Below are positions 1-10,425 of a stretch of DNA of 64,000 nt, in pieces. The position numbers were made by a program, and so were the translations under genes. The notes under the pieces were generated by a model, which saw only the letters and a program-made list of their open reading frames with translations, made no database searches and was not told the origin of the DNA. Origin of the DNA: Psychroserpens damuponensis (lineage in GTDB: Bacteria > Bacteroidota > Bacteroidia > Flavobacteriales > Flavobacteriaceae); contig NZ_JXJO01000034.1 of the NCBI RefSeq assembly GCF_000826655.1, positions 1 to 64,000 on the forward strand, in the 5' to 3' direction. The number at the start of each line of letters is the position of its first letter. Position 1 is the first letter of the stretch.

Positions 1-792
1 ACAGATGATGTTGCTATTACCAACTACGCCATAGATATCAATACTTTTAACTGCTCAAACATAGGCACTCCTGTTGATGTCACTCTAACGGTTACAGATC
101 AAAATAACCAAACGGATACTTGTGTTGCAACAGTGACTATATCAAGTCAAGATGAACCTGAAGCAGTTAACTGTTGGGATGTTTACCAATATAATAATGG
201 TACTTGTACATGGGAAAACATTGGCACGCAAAATCCTGAACCATCTACTGAGTGTTATGAAACTGCCACTTTTGATACAGAAACATGTACATGGAATATT
301 ACAAATAATGGATCAGGAATCACCTATTATGCCGATTCTGATACTGATGGTTTTGGAGATCCTGAAAATTCAATTGTTGATTGTACGCAACCAACAGGGT
401 ATGTCATTGACAATACAGATTGTGATGACACAAATATCTCAATTAACCCAGATGCTACAGAAATTCCAGGAAATGGTATCGATGAAGATTGCGACCCAAG
501 TAACGATAACACTTTAGGCACAAACGATTTAAGTAGTTCAGATATTAGTATTCTACCGAATCCATTTCATTCTGAAATAAAAATCAACCTTCCTCTAAAT
601 CATAATAACAGTGAATTCACAATTAATATTTTTGATCTTAACGGAAGAGTCGTTTATACAAAAAGAACTCAAAGCATTAATGGCTCTATACTTATTAAAG
701 AACTTGATGAATTAGAAGTCGCACCTTACTTTATAAAAATTTCTAATACAGCAAACAGTATAATTATTTTTAAAAAATTAGTAAAACACTAA
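1..792 (+). CDS. C-terminal part of a secreted T9SS protein with a MopE-type metal-binding motif (5' end outside window)
   Basis: The frame is open from base 1, so this is the tail of a longer gene. An Ig/HYR-like stretch (around [11 protein letters not shown]) comes first. Two short Cys-rich units ending CTW follow. Then comes an Asp-rich segment with [23 protein letters not shown] and GNGIDEDCD, the signature of the MopE-type putative metal-binding motif. The last ~80 residues (ILPNPF ... YFIKI ... KKLVKH) form a T9SS type A sorting domain, so the protein is probably exported across the outer membrane and may be surface anchored. A terminator follows. Its overall function cannot be told from this fragment. 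Confidence 0.85.
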   Translation, partial: TDDVAITNYAIDINTFNCSNIGTPVDVTLTVTDQNNQTDTCVATVTISSQDEPEAVNCWDVYQYNNGTCTWENIGTQNPEPSTECYETATFDTETCTWNITNNGSGITYYADSDTDGFGDPENSIVDCTQPTGYVIDNTDCDDTNISINPDATEIPGNGIDEDCDPSNDNTLGTNDLSSSDISILPNPFHSEIKINLPLNHNNSEFTINIFDLNGRVVYTKRTQSINGSILIKELDELEVAPYFIKISNTANSIIIFKKLVKH

Positions 793-811
793 TATTCAAT
801 TTGTAAACTAT

Positions 812-848
812 AAAAAAAGCTAGATTCAATAATCCAGCTTTTTTTTTG
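812..848 (+). terminator. Rho-independent terminator
   Basis: An AAAAAGCT-GATT / AATC-AGCTTTTT stem-loop ends in a run of nine or more T, 20 bases after the stop codon of the preceding secreted-protein gene. Confidence 0.8.
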
Positions 849-1034
849 CACCTATATAAAATATAATACATCCTTAATCTCAAATAAACAAAAACACTTC
901 AAAAACACAAATACCTCATTATCATATACTTACAAAATTAAGAGTGCATTTCATCGAATTTATTTGCATTTCACAGAGTTCAATATTATATTTGTCCCAT
1001 AATTTATTAGTCCCAAACTTAAATTTAACCGCTT

Positions 1035-4000
1035 ATGAGATTTCTCACACTTTCAATTAGAAAGTATGCTATAGTATTTAGCATACTATTTTTATCAAAC
1101 ATTTTATTTTCACAAACCACAATTGCGTCACACAATTTTGATGCTGGTAATCTTGAGGGTTGGACCAGTAATGGAAATGATTCTGGACTATTCAATAATA
1201 GTGCTTGGACATGTAGTGGATCATATTCTATTTACAGTAAAGACAATGAGTATGATAGAAATGAAATGACCTCTCCTGGATATGATCTTACACCTTATTC
1301 GGCGGTTACTGTTTCATTCTGCGGAAAAAGATATGGTACAGATTATGGAGAGAGTTTCGATTTAAAATTTTATGATGGTAGCACTTGGGTTACAGTCATG
1401 ACTTTTGTGAGAGGAACTCATTTTACTGGAAATTGGGGTGGAAGTTACAATTTAGAATACACTATAGATTCTGCCACTCATACATTTGCATCTAATTCTC
1501 GAATTAGATTTTCAAGTAACGCAAATGATAATGATGAGTATTTCTTTTTTGATAATATAGAATTAGTTGCTCCTACCTATTGTGAATCAGAAGGTAATAC
1601 AGCATTTAATACAGGTATAACAAATGTTACTTTTAATACAATTAATAATTCTGACGGATCACCTAAAGATAATGGCTATGAAGATTTTACTGGAATATCT
1701 ACAACAGTAGCACAAGGCACAACACATAATTTGTCTGTTAGTGTAGATACAGATGGTGGATATAATCTCCATACTAAAGCTTGGATTGATTGGAATCAAG
1801 ATTTAGATTTTGATGATTTCGGTGAAGAATATGATTTTGGAGACACAAATGTTGATGGCCCAATGACGGCATTACCTATTACGATACCTGTTACTTCAAC
1901 ATTAGGCTCTACCAGAATGAGAGTCGCTACAAGATACAATATTAACCCAGAAAGCTGCGATACTGGATATGATGGGGAAGTTGAAGATTATACAATTAAT
2001 ATTATTAATGGAACACCAACTCCTGAAATAAATGTACAAGGCAATGCAGTAAACATAGTAGATGGTGATACTACACCTTCAGTAACTGACGACACCGACT
2101 TTGGCAATGTCAATACAACTGGAGGAACTAATCCAAATACATTTACTATACAAAATACTGGTACTGCAACTTTAGCCGTTGGAGCAATAACAATTGGAGG
2201 AGCTAATGCATCAGATTTTACGGTAACAACTTTACCTGCGACAACAGTAGCTTCATCAAGTAATACGACTTTTGTAATTACATTTAATCCTTCTGCTGAT
2301 GGCCAAAGAAATGCCAATGTTACTATTGTTAATGGAGATTCTGATGAAAATCCTTACAATTTTAATATCCAAGGTACAGGGTTTACTCCATTGCCAGAAA
2401 TTAATATTCGAGGAAATGGAAATACAATAACAGATGGTGACACAACACCTGCAGCTATAGATGATACTGATTTTGGATTAATAAATATTTTTGCAGAAAC
2501 AAACGTAAATACATTTACAATTCAAAATACAGGTACTTCGTCACTTACGGTAGGAACAATAACTATTTCTGGTGCACATGCTGGCGATTTTACAATAACT
2601 AGTTCTCCAGCTGCAACAGTAGCAGCATCTGGAAACACATCATTTGACATTACGTTTGATCCAAGTGGTGCTGGAATTAGAACAGCTGCCGTAAGTATTG
2701 TTAACAATGATAGTAATGAAAATCCTTATAATTTTAATATTCAAGGTACAGGTGATTCAGGTTGCTCAAGTACGGTTGGTACATTTCCTTATAATGAAAG
2801 TTTTGAATCTGGCCTAGGTACTTGGACTCAAGCTACATATGACGATCAAAATTGGACTAGACAGAATGGCGGAACACCATCTTTTGGAACAGGACCATCT
2901 GGAGCAAATGGAGGATCATGGTATGTATTTACAGAAGCTAGTGATCCAATTTTTAACGATTCGTTTGTATTAGAGAGTCCGTGTTTTGATCTAACGTCTG
3001 AAACTTATGCACTATTTTCATTTTATTATCATATGTATGGAGCTGGCATGGGAGATTTGTTTCTTGAAATCAGTACAAATGGAGGTTATTCTTATCCAAC
3101 AGTATTATGGTCACAAACAGCAGGAGAAGTTCAAACTAGTAGTGGACAAGCATGGGAGCTCGAAAATGTTAACCTAAGTTCGTATGTTGGACAATCCGTT
3201 AAATTACGTTTTAGAGGTGAAACCGCTGGAGATTACAGAGGCGATATGGCCATTGATGACATATCAATAACTAATATTGAAGTTGTTGGTCCCGAAATAA
3301 ATGTTCTTGGTAATAGCACTACAATTGTAGATGGAGATGCAACTCCAAGTGTTATTGATGACACAGATTTTGGTACAGTTTCTACTCTATTTGGTTCAGA
3401 ATCCCATACGTTTACAATACAAAATACAGGAACATCAAATTTAAATCTAACAGGTACCTCACCATATGTAGTTATTTCAGGTATACATGCTGGAGATTTT
3501 ACTGTTACCTCAACTCCTAATAGTTCTATTACTAGCGGAAACAGTACTAGTTTTGAGATTACATTTGCACCAAGTGCAGCTGGACTAAGAACAGCTACAG
3601 TAAGCATTGCAAATGATGATGTCAATGAAGATCCTTATAATTTTAACATTCAAGGAAATGGATATACACCATTCCCTGAAATAAATATTCAAGGAAATTT
3701 AACTACCATTGTTGATGGTGATACAACACCTTCAGCAACTGACGATACAAATTTTGGTAGTGTAAATACCGTTAGTGGAACCAATGTAAATACGTTTACA
3801 ATTCAAAATTCAGGATCTTCTAACCTAACAGTAGGTACTATAAATATTACAGGAGCAAATGCAGCAGATTTTGCGGTTACCTCTACTCCTGCAGGAACCG
3901 TTGGATCTTCTAGCAGTACAACATTTGATATTACATTTGATCCAAGTGGTGTTGGATTAAGAAATGCATCTGTTAGTATTGTAAATAATGATTCTAATGA

Positions 4001-7000
4001 AAACCCTTATAATTTTAATATCCAAGGTACCGGTATAACAGGTCCTCCATCTTACACGGCATATTACGAGGATTTTGATAGAACAAATGGTGGTTGGTCG
4101 AATACAACAACAACAAATGACTCGTGGGTTTGGACCAATAATTTTCCTACTAATGAATTAGGAGAAGGAAGCTTTTGGAGAAATAATAATTTTGATAACT
4201 ACAATAACAATACAAACATTATAATTCAAAGTCCAGTAATAAATCTATCTGGTTTATATAACCTACAATTAACATTAGATGTAAAGTGTAAAACAGAAAA
4301 CGATCGTGATGGTATGATCATTCAATATTCTGTTGCTGGCGGAACATGGACAACACTTGGGGCAACTGGTGATGGAACAAATTGGTATGAAAGTTATGCA
4401 TCTGCACTCGGTGATGATGCTTGGAATGGAGATACACATACACAATCACCATCATTTAATCCTCATAATCAATTTAATAATACCAGAATTGATCTTAATG
4501 ACGCTTTGTTTTCTAATCAAAGTAACGTAAGATTTAGACTTCAGTTTAGAACTAACGGTTCAGGTGTCAATGATGGTGTTGCTTTTGACAATTTCAGAAT
4601 AGAAGCAGATCCAATATCTCCATTAGGAAGTGCGTCTGTTGCTCCTGCTAACCAATCTAGCAATTTGAGACTTTGGTTAAAAATGAATGAAGGTGTTACA
4701 GCTATAGATGGAAACCCATTAACTGAGTGGGAAGATCAAGCTTACACTAGTGATTTAGATAAAGAAGATGCTAGTGCAGCCTCGTCTATGGCTCCTACAT
4801 ATAGAGATAATGCAACTAGAAATATTAACTTTAATCCGGTTGCAGATTTTGACAATAGCAATGTTGAATACATGAATGGTAAAGGAGGCTTCTTTTCTCA
4901 AGATTACTTTGTAGTGTTTCATTGTGATGACGTTATCGATACAAATACAGGAAATTATTCACCAGGAAGACAGTTTGCTATTGGTGGACGATTTTCAGAT
5001 ATAGCATTTCACGAAGACCCAACAGGTTTAGGTTTAGGTAGTGTATCTTCTAGATATGATAATGAGGTTTTATCTCATAACATAGATTCATATCCATTGT
5101 CTGGACCTCCTGATGCAGATTCATACGGTAGAAGTTTTACATCATCATCTGCTAGTTATCGAAACCACCCAACCATTGTAAATGTAAAAACAAATACTTC
5201 GGGTACATTGTCTGAAATTTATAAAAATGGTAAACGTGTTGACAATAGAACTGGTGTAGCTGGAGATGGTACAAGTTTAAATTTTAGTGAATTTAATAAC
5301 TTATCTTTCTTAGTAGGAACAGGTCGAAGTGGTATTGCAGGTAGAACGTCATCTCAAATGAATGGCATGATTGCCGAAGTGATTTCTTATTCATCTCCAA
5401 ACTCTGCAATAAATCAACAAAAAATACAAAGTTATTTAGCACTTAAATATGGTGTAACATTACAAAGTTCTGGAACAAGTTACGATCATAGTAACCATAG
5501 ACAAAATGATGTAGACTATTTAGACTCTAAAGGAGATGTTATTTGGGATGCCAGCTCAAGTACTTCATACAATTATGATATTGCTGGTATTGGTCGTGAT
5601 GATGCTTCTGTCTTAAATCAAAAACAATCAAAAAGTCAAAACTTAGAAACAGATGGCATGGGACCAACTAGCGGATTTTTAACCATCGGTTTAAATGATA
5701 TTTACGACACTAACAGTCAACACTTATCTAATGAACCTGCTACATTTAATGATAGAGAGTTCTTAGTTTGGGGTAATAATGGCGCAGATTTGAATTTAGC
5801 AGCGACGGTAATTACAGTAAATATGAGTGAAGACATTACACCTGCTTTAACTACTGATGTATCTTTTACAGCAATGCAACGTGTTTGGAAAGTTGTAGAA
5901 TCTGGAGGAGATGTCTCATCGGCTAAAGTAAGATTACCTCAAAGTGCTATTAGAAATATTATACCTCCTGGTAACTTCTATATGTTTATCTCTAGTACAG
6001 GTGTGTTTGATCCTACAGCAGATTATAGAATAATGACTTCAGATGGTAATGGTAATTTAGAAACTGATTATGATTTTGACGGAACAAAATATATCACTTT
6101 TGGATATGCTCCAAGAATAGAAGTAGTGCGATCTTTATATTTCAATGGTAGTAATGATTACGTTGATATGGAAGATGCATTAAACCTAAACCCTTCTGGT
6201 TTTACTATTTCAGCATGGATAAAAAGGGATGCAGCAGATAGCGGAACTAAATCTATAGTTTCTAAAAGAAATACCTCATTCTCTACAGGATACGACTTTA
6301 GAATCTTAAATAATAATAGAATTAATATTTCATGGAAAAATCCAAATAACAGAACACTATCTTCTTCTACTGCTATACCAGATAATGAATGGCACCATGT
6401 TTCAGCTATTTATAACGGTACAACTGTAAAACTTTATATTGATGGTGTTGAAGATGCTTCAGCAAATAGATCAGCTCCAGTGCAAACCGATGATTCATTC
6501 TTTATTGCAGCAGCAGGAAAGAATGCTCCTACTCAACATTTTAGAGGTAATATTGACGAAGTAAGAGTTTGGGATACAGCTCTAACTCCTACCCAGTTAA
6601 GGTTTATCATGAATCAAGAGATTGAAGACAACTCTAATTTTGTGGCTGGTAAAATTTTACCAACTACAATTACAAAAAACGATGTAGCTACAGTGCCTTG
6701 GACAAAATTGGCAGGTTATTACCCAATGTCAATCTATACATATACTAATACTGAAGATGCTTCAGGAAATGGAAATCAAGGTGCTTTAAGAAACCTTAAA
6801 ACGGTTGATAGACAAACAGCTCCTTTACCTTATATTTCTCGAGGAGGAGGAGATTGGTCAACTCATAGCACATGGTTAAATGGTGATATTCAACCTATCC
6901 CTAACCAACCATCTATAGTAAACAGCTCCATACCAATTGACTGGAATATAGTGCGAATAGGTCATAATGTGAAGATTGCAACAGAAGATATAGTTGGAAG

Positions 7001-8720
7001 AGAAAGACAAGTATTAGGTCTTTATGTTGACGCTGGTGAATTAACAGTAGATGGAGATAATGAAGTGGCAACTGCAGGAAATGGATTAACTGTTTCTCAT
7101 TACTTAAAACTTGATGGTAAAATTGATCTAGAAGGTCAGTCACAACTTATTCAAGGTATGGGTAGTGAATTAGATCCAACATCTTCTGGTTCTCTAGAAA
7201 AAGACCAACAAGGCACTGCAGATGTTTACACATACAACTACTGGTCGTCTCCAGTAGGACAAACAAATACAACCACTATCAACAACTCTTTTTCTGTGTC
7301 TGATGTCATGTATGATGGTACTAATCCAATTAACTTTAGTAACTCTGGTTACGATGGTTCTGATGGAGCAACAATTACTATTGCCGATTATTGGATTTGG
7401 AAATTTGCCAATCAAGCAGATGGCGATTATTCTGCATGGCAACATGTAAGACAAAATGGTAATATTTTAGCAGGTGAAGGATTTACGATGAAAGGACCTG
7501 GATCTGGCGCTATTTCAGATGATCAAAATTATGTATTCTTAGGTAAGCCTAATAACGGTAATATCAACTTAACACTTAATGCAGGAAATGATTACCTTGT
7601 TGGTAACCCTTACCCATCTGCCATAGATGCAAATCAATTTATTACAGATAATGGACCTACTATTTCAGGTGCTGGCGCTAACCCTTTAATTAGTGGTACG
7701 CTTTACTATTGGGAACATTGGGGAGGAGGAAATCATAACCTACAAAGTTATCAAGGTGGTTATGCAACGTATAACTTCTCAGGTGGTGTTGCAGCTCCTT
7801 CATTAGGAACAAATGATCCAAATGTTGGTACAGGCGGTACTCCAACTAAAATCCCAGGAAGATATATTCCTGTGAGTCAAGGATTCTTTGTTGTAGGTGA
7901 AACTACCGGTAACATCAACTTTAATAACGGTCAACGTGACTATAAAATTGAAAAGTCAACTGGTGCAGATAATTCAGTCTTTGTTAGAAGTTCTGAATCA
8001 AGCGCTAATGCAAGTGATAATAATGAAATTATTGATGACCGTATGAAATTTAGAATTGGTTTCAACTCTATTAATACCATACATAGACAATTATTATTAA
8101 CAATTGACGATGCAACTACAATGGATTATGATTGGGCTTATGATGCTAAAATCTATGATGATCAAATGGATGACTTATATTGGCTAATTAATGACGAAAA
8201 GTTTACCATTCAAGGTAGTAATGAAGTAGAGCCTGAAACGGTATATCCTTTAGGTATTAAAACTATAAATGATGGTTTAAATACAATTACTATCGATGCT
8301 CTAGAAAATGTACCAGATACAATTGAAATTTATATTCATGATATAGAAAACGATACGTATCATGACCTTAGAGCAAGTGACTTTGAGTTTGTCTTAACTG
8401 CAGGAGAATATTTAGATAGGTTTGAATTAACCTTTAGAAACGCACACGCAGATACACTTAGTATTGACGAAACAAAATTAAATACAATTGATGTTTTCTA
8501 TAATTTAGAATCTCAAAGCATAGCATTATACAATCCAAATTTTATTGATGTAAGGTCTATTACATTATTTAATATCATCGGACAAGAAGTAGCAAAAATT
8601 GAAGACATTTCAGAACTGGACTATTCTGAATATCAGGTTAAGAATCTTAGCACTGGAACTTACATTCTGAAGATAGACACTTTAAGCGGTTTACTATCCA
8701 AGAAAGTTTTAGTCAAGTAA
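1035..8720 (+). CDS. Giant modular secreted protein (2561 aa): GEVED, choice-of-anchor D repeats, MAM-like, LamG, T9SS sorting domain
   Basis: A signal peptide ending FSQ is followed by a jelly-roll-like domain (about 28-185) and a GEVED domain (about 230-325, WIDWNQDLDFDD ... GEVEDYTI). Four choice-of-anchor D Ig-like repeats lie at about 330-451, 453-572, 753-875 and 881-1002. Each starts PEINxxGN and ends YNFNIQG(T/N)G. A MAM-like domain sits at about 580-748 between repeats 2 and 3. A second MAM-like domain, a long flavobacterial surface-protein region with LRLWLKMNEG, and a LamG/concanavalin domain (about 1700-1860, YFNGSNDYVDM ... WHHVSAIYNG) follow. The last ~80 residues are a T9SS type A domain (TGTYILKI ... 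KKVLVK). The domains suggest binding to sugars or surfaces; adhesin is the likeliest role, but no catalytic motif was seen. Confidence 0.9.
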   Translation: MRFLTLSIRKYAIVFSILFLSNILFSQTTIASHNFDAGNLEGWTSNGNDSGLFNNSAWTCSGSYSIYSKDNEYDRNEMTSPGYDLTPYSAVTVSFCGKRYGTDYGESFDLKFYDGSTWVTVMTFVRGTHFTGNWGGSYNLEYTIDSATHTFASNSRIRFSSNANDNDEYFFFDNIELVAPTYCESEGNTAFNTGITNVTFNTINNSDGSPKDNGYEDFTGISTTVAQGTTHNLSVSVDTDGGYNLHTKAWIDWNQDLDFDDFGEEYDFGDTNVDGPMTALPITIPVTSTLGSTRMRVATRYNINPESCDTGYDGEVEDYTINIINGTPTPEINVQGNAVNIVDGDTTPSVTDDTDFGNVNTTGGTNPNTFTIQNTGTATLAVGAITIGGANASDFTVTTLPATTVASSSNTTFVITFNPSADGQRNANVTIVNGDSDENPYNFNIQGTGFTPLPEINIRGNGNTITDGDTTPAAIDDTDFGLINIFAETNVNTFTIQNTGTSSLTVGTITISGAHAGDFTITSSPAATVAASGNTSFDITFDPSGAGIRTAAVSIVNNDSNENPYNFNIQGTGDSGCSSTVGTFPYNESFESGLGTWTQATYDDQNWTRQNGGTPSFGTGPSGANGGSWYVFTEASDPIFNDSFVLESPCFDLTSETYALFSFYYHMYGAGMGDLFLEISTNGGYSYPTVLWSQTAGEVQTSSGQAWELENVNLSSYVGQSVKLRFRGETAGDYRGDMAIDDISITNIEVVGPEINVLGNSTTIVDGDATPSVIDDTDFGTVSTLFGSESHTFTIQNTGTSNLNLTGTSPYVVISGIHAGDFTVTSTPNSSITSGNSTSFEITFAPSAAGLRTATVSIANDDVNEDPYNFNIQGNGYTPFPEINIQGNLTTIVDGDTTPSATDDTNFGSVNTVSGTNVNTFTIQNSGSSNLTVGTINITGANAADFAVTSTPAGTVGSSSSTTFDITFDPSGVGLRNASVSIVNNDSNENPYNFNIQGTGITGPPSYTAYYEDFDRTNGGWSNTTTTNDSWVWTNNFPTNELGEGSFWRNNNFDNYNNNTNIIIQSPVINLSGLYNLQLTLDVKCKTENDRDGMIIQYSVAGGTWTTLGATGDGTNWYESYASALGDDAWNGDTHTQSPSFNPHNQFNNTRIDLNDALFSNQSNVRFRLQFRTNGSGVNDGVAFDNFRIEADPISPLGSASVAPANQSSNLRLWLKMNEGVTAIDGNPLTEWEDQAYTSDLDKEDASAASSMAPTYRDNATRNINFNPVADFDNSNVEYMNGKGGFFSQDYFVVFHCDDVIDTNTGNYSPGRQFAIGGRFSDIAFHEDPTGLGLGSVSSRYDNEVLSHNIDSYPLSGPPDADSYGRSFTSSSASYRNHPTIVNVKTNTSGTLSEIYKNGKRVDNRTGVAGDGTSLNFSEFNNLSFLVGTGRSGIAGRTSSQMNGMIAEVISYSSPNSAINQQKIQSYLALKYGVTLQSSGTSYDHSNHRQNDVDYLDSKGDVIWDASSSTSYNYDIAGIGRDDASVLNQKQSKSQNLETDGMGPTSGFLTIGLNDIYDTNSQHLSNEPATFNDREFLVWGNNGADLNLAATVITVNMSEDITPALTTDVSFTAMQRVWKVVESGGDVSSAKVRLPQSAIRNIIPPGNFYMFISSTGVFDPTADYRIMTSDGNGNLETDYDFDGTKYITFGYAPRIEVVRSLYFNGSNDYVDMEDALNLNPSGFTISAWIKRDAADSGTKSIVSKRNTSFSTGYDFRILNNNRINISWKNPNNRTLSSSTAIPDNEWHHVSAIYNGTTVKLYIDGVEDASANRSAPVQTDDSFFIAAAGKNAPTQHFRGNIDEVRVWDTALTPTQLRFIMNQEIEDNSNFVAGKILPTTITKNDVATVPWTKLAGYYPMSIYTYTNTEDASGNGNQGALRNLKTVDRQTAPLPYISRGGGDWSTHSTWLNGDIQPIPNQPSIVNSSIPIDWNIVRIGHNVKIATEDIVGRERQVLGLYVDAGELTVDGDNEVATAGNGLTVSHYLKLDGKIDLEGQSQLIQGMGSELDPTSSGSLEKDQQGTADVYTYNYWSSPVGQTNTTTINNSFSVSDVMYDGTNPINFSNSGYDGSDGATITIADYWIWKFANQADGDYSAWQHVRQNGNILAGEGFTMKGPGSGAISDDQNYVFLGKPNNGNINLTLNAGNDYLVGNPYPSAIDANQFITDNGPTISGAGANPLISGTLYYWEHWGGGNHNLQSYQGGYATYNFSGGVAAPSLGTNDPNVGTGGTPTKIPGRYIPVSQGFFVVGETTGNINFNNGQRDYKIEKSTGADNSVFVRSSESSANASDNNEIIDDRMKFRIGFNSINTIHRQLLLTIDDATTMDYDWAYDAKIYDDQMDDLYWLINDEKFTIQGSNEVEPETVYPLGIKTINDGLNTITIDALENVPDTIEIYIHDIENDTYHDLRASDFEFVLTAGEYLDRFELTFRNAHADTLSIDETKLNTIDVFYNLESQSIALYNPNFIDVRSITLFNIIGQEVAKIEDISELDYSEYQVKNLSTGTYILKIDTLSGLLSKKVLVK
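2025..4035 (+). repeat. Four ~360-bp coding repeats (choice-of-anchor D units)
   Basis: Units at about 2025-2387, 2394-2751, 3291-3663 and 3675-4035 encode the same motif order: PEIN-GN, DGDTTPS-DDTDFG, NTFTIQN, GANA-DF, FDITF-PS and NENPYNFNIQG. A MAM-like domain interrupts the series after unit 2. This is domain-level duplication. DNA identity between units is moderate rather than near-perfect. Confidence 0.8.
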
Positions 8721-8760
8721 ATTAGAAGAGATCCCAAATCTACTCTAATCTTAACTAGAG

Positions 8761-8796
8761 AAAGCCTCAATCCTTAATTGGAATGAGGCTTTTCTC
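8761..8796. terminator. Bidirectional terminator between convergent genes
   Basis: A GCCTCA-TCC / GGA-TGAGGC stem has A-rich sequence on the left and a T run on the right. It lies between the giant secreted protein gene and hisS, which converge, so it can serve both strands. Confidence 0.75.
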
Positions 8797-8850
8797 TTTA
8801 TTGTATATTCTTAAAATAGGTTCTCTCTACGGAAATTTTAAACTAGAATA

Positions 8851-10221
8851 CTATGTCAATTTCACAATCAAATCATCTAAACTCAATTCGTGTTGATCTC
8901 CACTTTGCATATTTTTTAACGTAAATGTATGATTTGCCATTTCAGTTGCTCCTAACAAAACAACATATGGTATTTGGCGCTTATTTGCATAATTAAACTG
9001 TTTAATTGTTTTCTTATTATCAGGAAACAACTCAGCACTTACACCTTGTTCTCTCAAAGCTTTTATAGCTTTCATGCTGGCCATAGCTTCGTCTGCTCCA
9101 AAATTTATAAAGAGCACTTTTACTGTATTGGTAATCGTTTCTGGAAACAAACCTAAATCTTCTAACACCAATGCAATACGATCTAAACCAAAACTAATTC
9201 CTACGCCACTCATATCTTTAAGACCAAAGATTCCGGTTAAATCATCATAACGACCACCTCCACCAATGGATCCCATTTTTACACCCTCGGGAGCAGCAAC
9301 TTCAAAAATGGCACCTGTGTAATAATTAAGTCCGCGAGCAAGCGTTACATCCAATTGCAATGTTGCAGTTTTTAAACCTAAAGTTGCAATCCCTTTATTT
9401 ATAAATTCTAATTCTTCAATTCCTTTTTTTCCTTCTTCGGAAGTATTGAGAATCGTTTTTAATTCTTCTATTTGATTTCCAAAATCACCTTTTAAAGTAA
9501 ATAAAGGTTGAAGTTTGGTAATCCCTTCTTCAGAAATGCCCTTACTACGCATTTCGTCTTTAACCTTCTCCTCTCCTATTTTATCTAACTTATCTAAAGC
9601 CACAGTAAAATCGATAAGCTTATCTTGAGCACCAATAACCTCTGCAATACCAGATAGTATTTTACGATTATTTATTTTAATAGTAACACCTTCTAATTTT
9701 AAAGCACTAAATACAGCATCATACAACTGTACAAATTCTACTTCTTGCCATAGAGAATTGCTCCCAACAACATCTGCATCACATTGGTAAAATTCTCTAA
9801 AACGACCTTTTTGTGGACGATCTGCCCTCCAAACGGGTTGTATTTGATAACGCTTAAAAGGAAAATCAATCTCGTTTTGATGTTGCACAACGTAACGTGC
9901 AAATGGCACAGTTAGATCGTAACGAAGAGCTTTTTCAGAAATTCTAGGTGTAATTTTAGTTGCATCTTTTGCAGCATACAAATCGTCACTTACCTTATTT
10001 AAAAAGTCACCACTATTCAAAATCTTAAAAATCAATCGATCACCTTCTTCTCCATATTTTCCCATCAAGGTATCTGAATTTTCAAAACTAGGTGTTTCTA
10101 TAGGTTGAAAACCAAAGGTTTCAAACTGAGAACGTATGGTATTAAAAATATAGTTTCGTTTTGCGACTTCTTGCGGATTAAAATCTCTGGTTCCTTTTGG
10201 GATGCTTGGTTTTTGTGCCAT
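8851..10221 (-). CDS. hisS: Histidine--tRNA ligase
   Basis: This cytoplasmic class II aminoacyl-tRNA synthetase charges tRNA-His. The N-terminus PKGTRDF is typical of HisRS. Class II motif 2 is present as [12 protein letters not shown]. The histidine-specific loops are [13 protein letters not shown] and GGGGRYDDL, and motif 3 is [15 protein letters not shown]. The C-terminal ~90 residues form the anticodon-binding domain. At 456 aa it is in the usual range for Bacteroidota HisRS. The start is the ATG giving [13 protein letters not shown]; nothing conserved lies upstream. It stands alone, with its own terminator downstream. Confidence 0.97.
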   Translation of the reverse strand: MAQKPSIPKGTRDFNPQEVAKRNYIFNTIRSQFETFGFQPIETPSFENSDTLMGKYGEEGDRLIFKILNSGDFLNKVSDDLYAAKDATKITPRISEKALRYDLTVPFARYVVQHQNEIDFPFKRYQIQPVWRADRPQKGRFREFYQCDADVVGSNSLWQEVEFVQLYDAVFSALKLEGVTIKINNRKILSGIAEVIGAQDKLIDFTVALDKLDKIGEEKVKDEMRSKGISEEGITKLQPLFTLKGDFGNQIEELKTILNTSEEGKKGIEELEFINKGIATLGLKTATLQLDVTLARGLNYYTGAIFEVAAPEGVKMGSIGGGGRYDDLTGIFGLKDMSGVGISFGLDRIALVLEDLGLFPETITNTVKVLFINFGADEAMASMKAIKALREQGVSAELFPDNKKTIKQFNYANKRQIPYVVLLGATEMANHTFTLKNMQSGDQHELSLDDLIVKLT

Positions 10222-10425
10222 ATTATCTTCCCGCTAAAGCGGTAATCTCTATTTAGGTTGCCATTTAAAATTTCCGAAGAAAACAAAATAGACAAGTGAT
10301 TAATCATTATTCTTCACAAAAATATTATATTTTTTAGACGCAAGCAGAAGATAATTCAATTTTATAGTAACTTTATGCGTGTTTGGTAGTCTTATTAAAA
10401 AACACAACCCATATTAACAATCTAT

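Noticed and set aside
1988-3625. Minus-strand open frames of 60-130 codons opposite the repeat region
   Set aside because: They mirror the choice-of-anchor repeats on the other strand, recur once per repeat and look like shadows, with no start context or domain.
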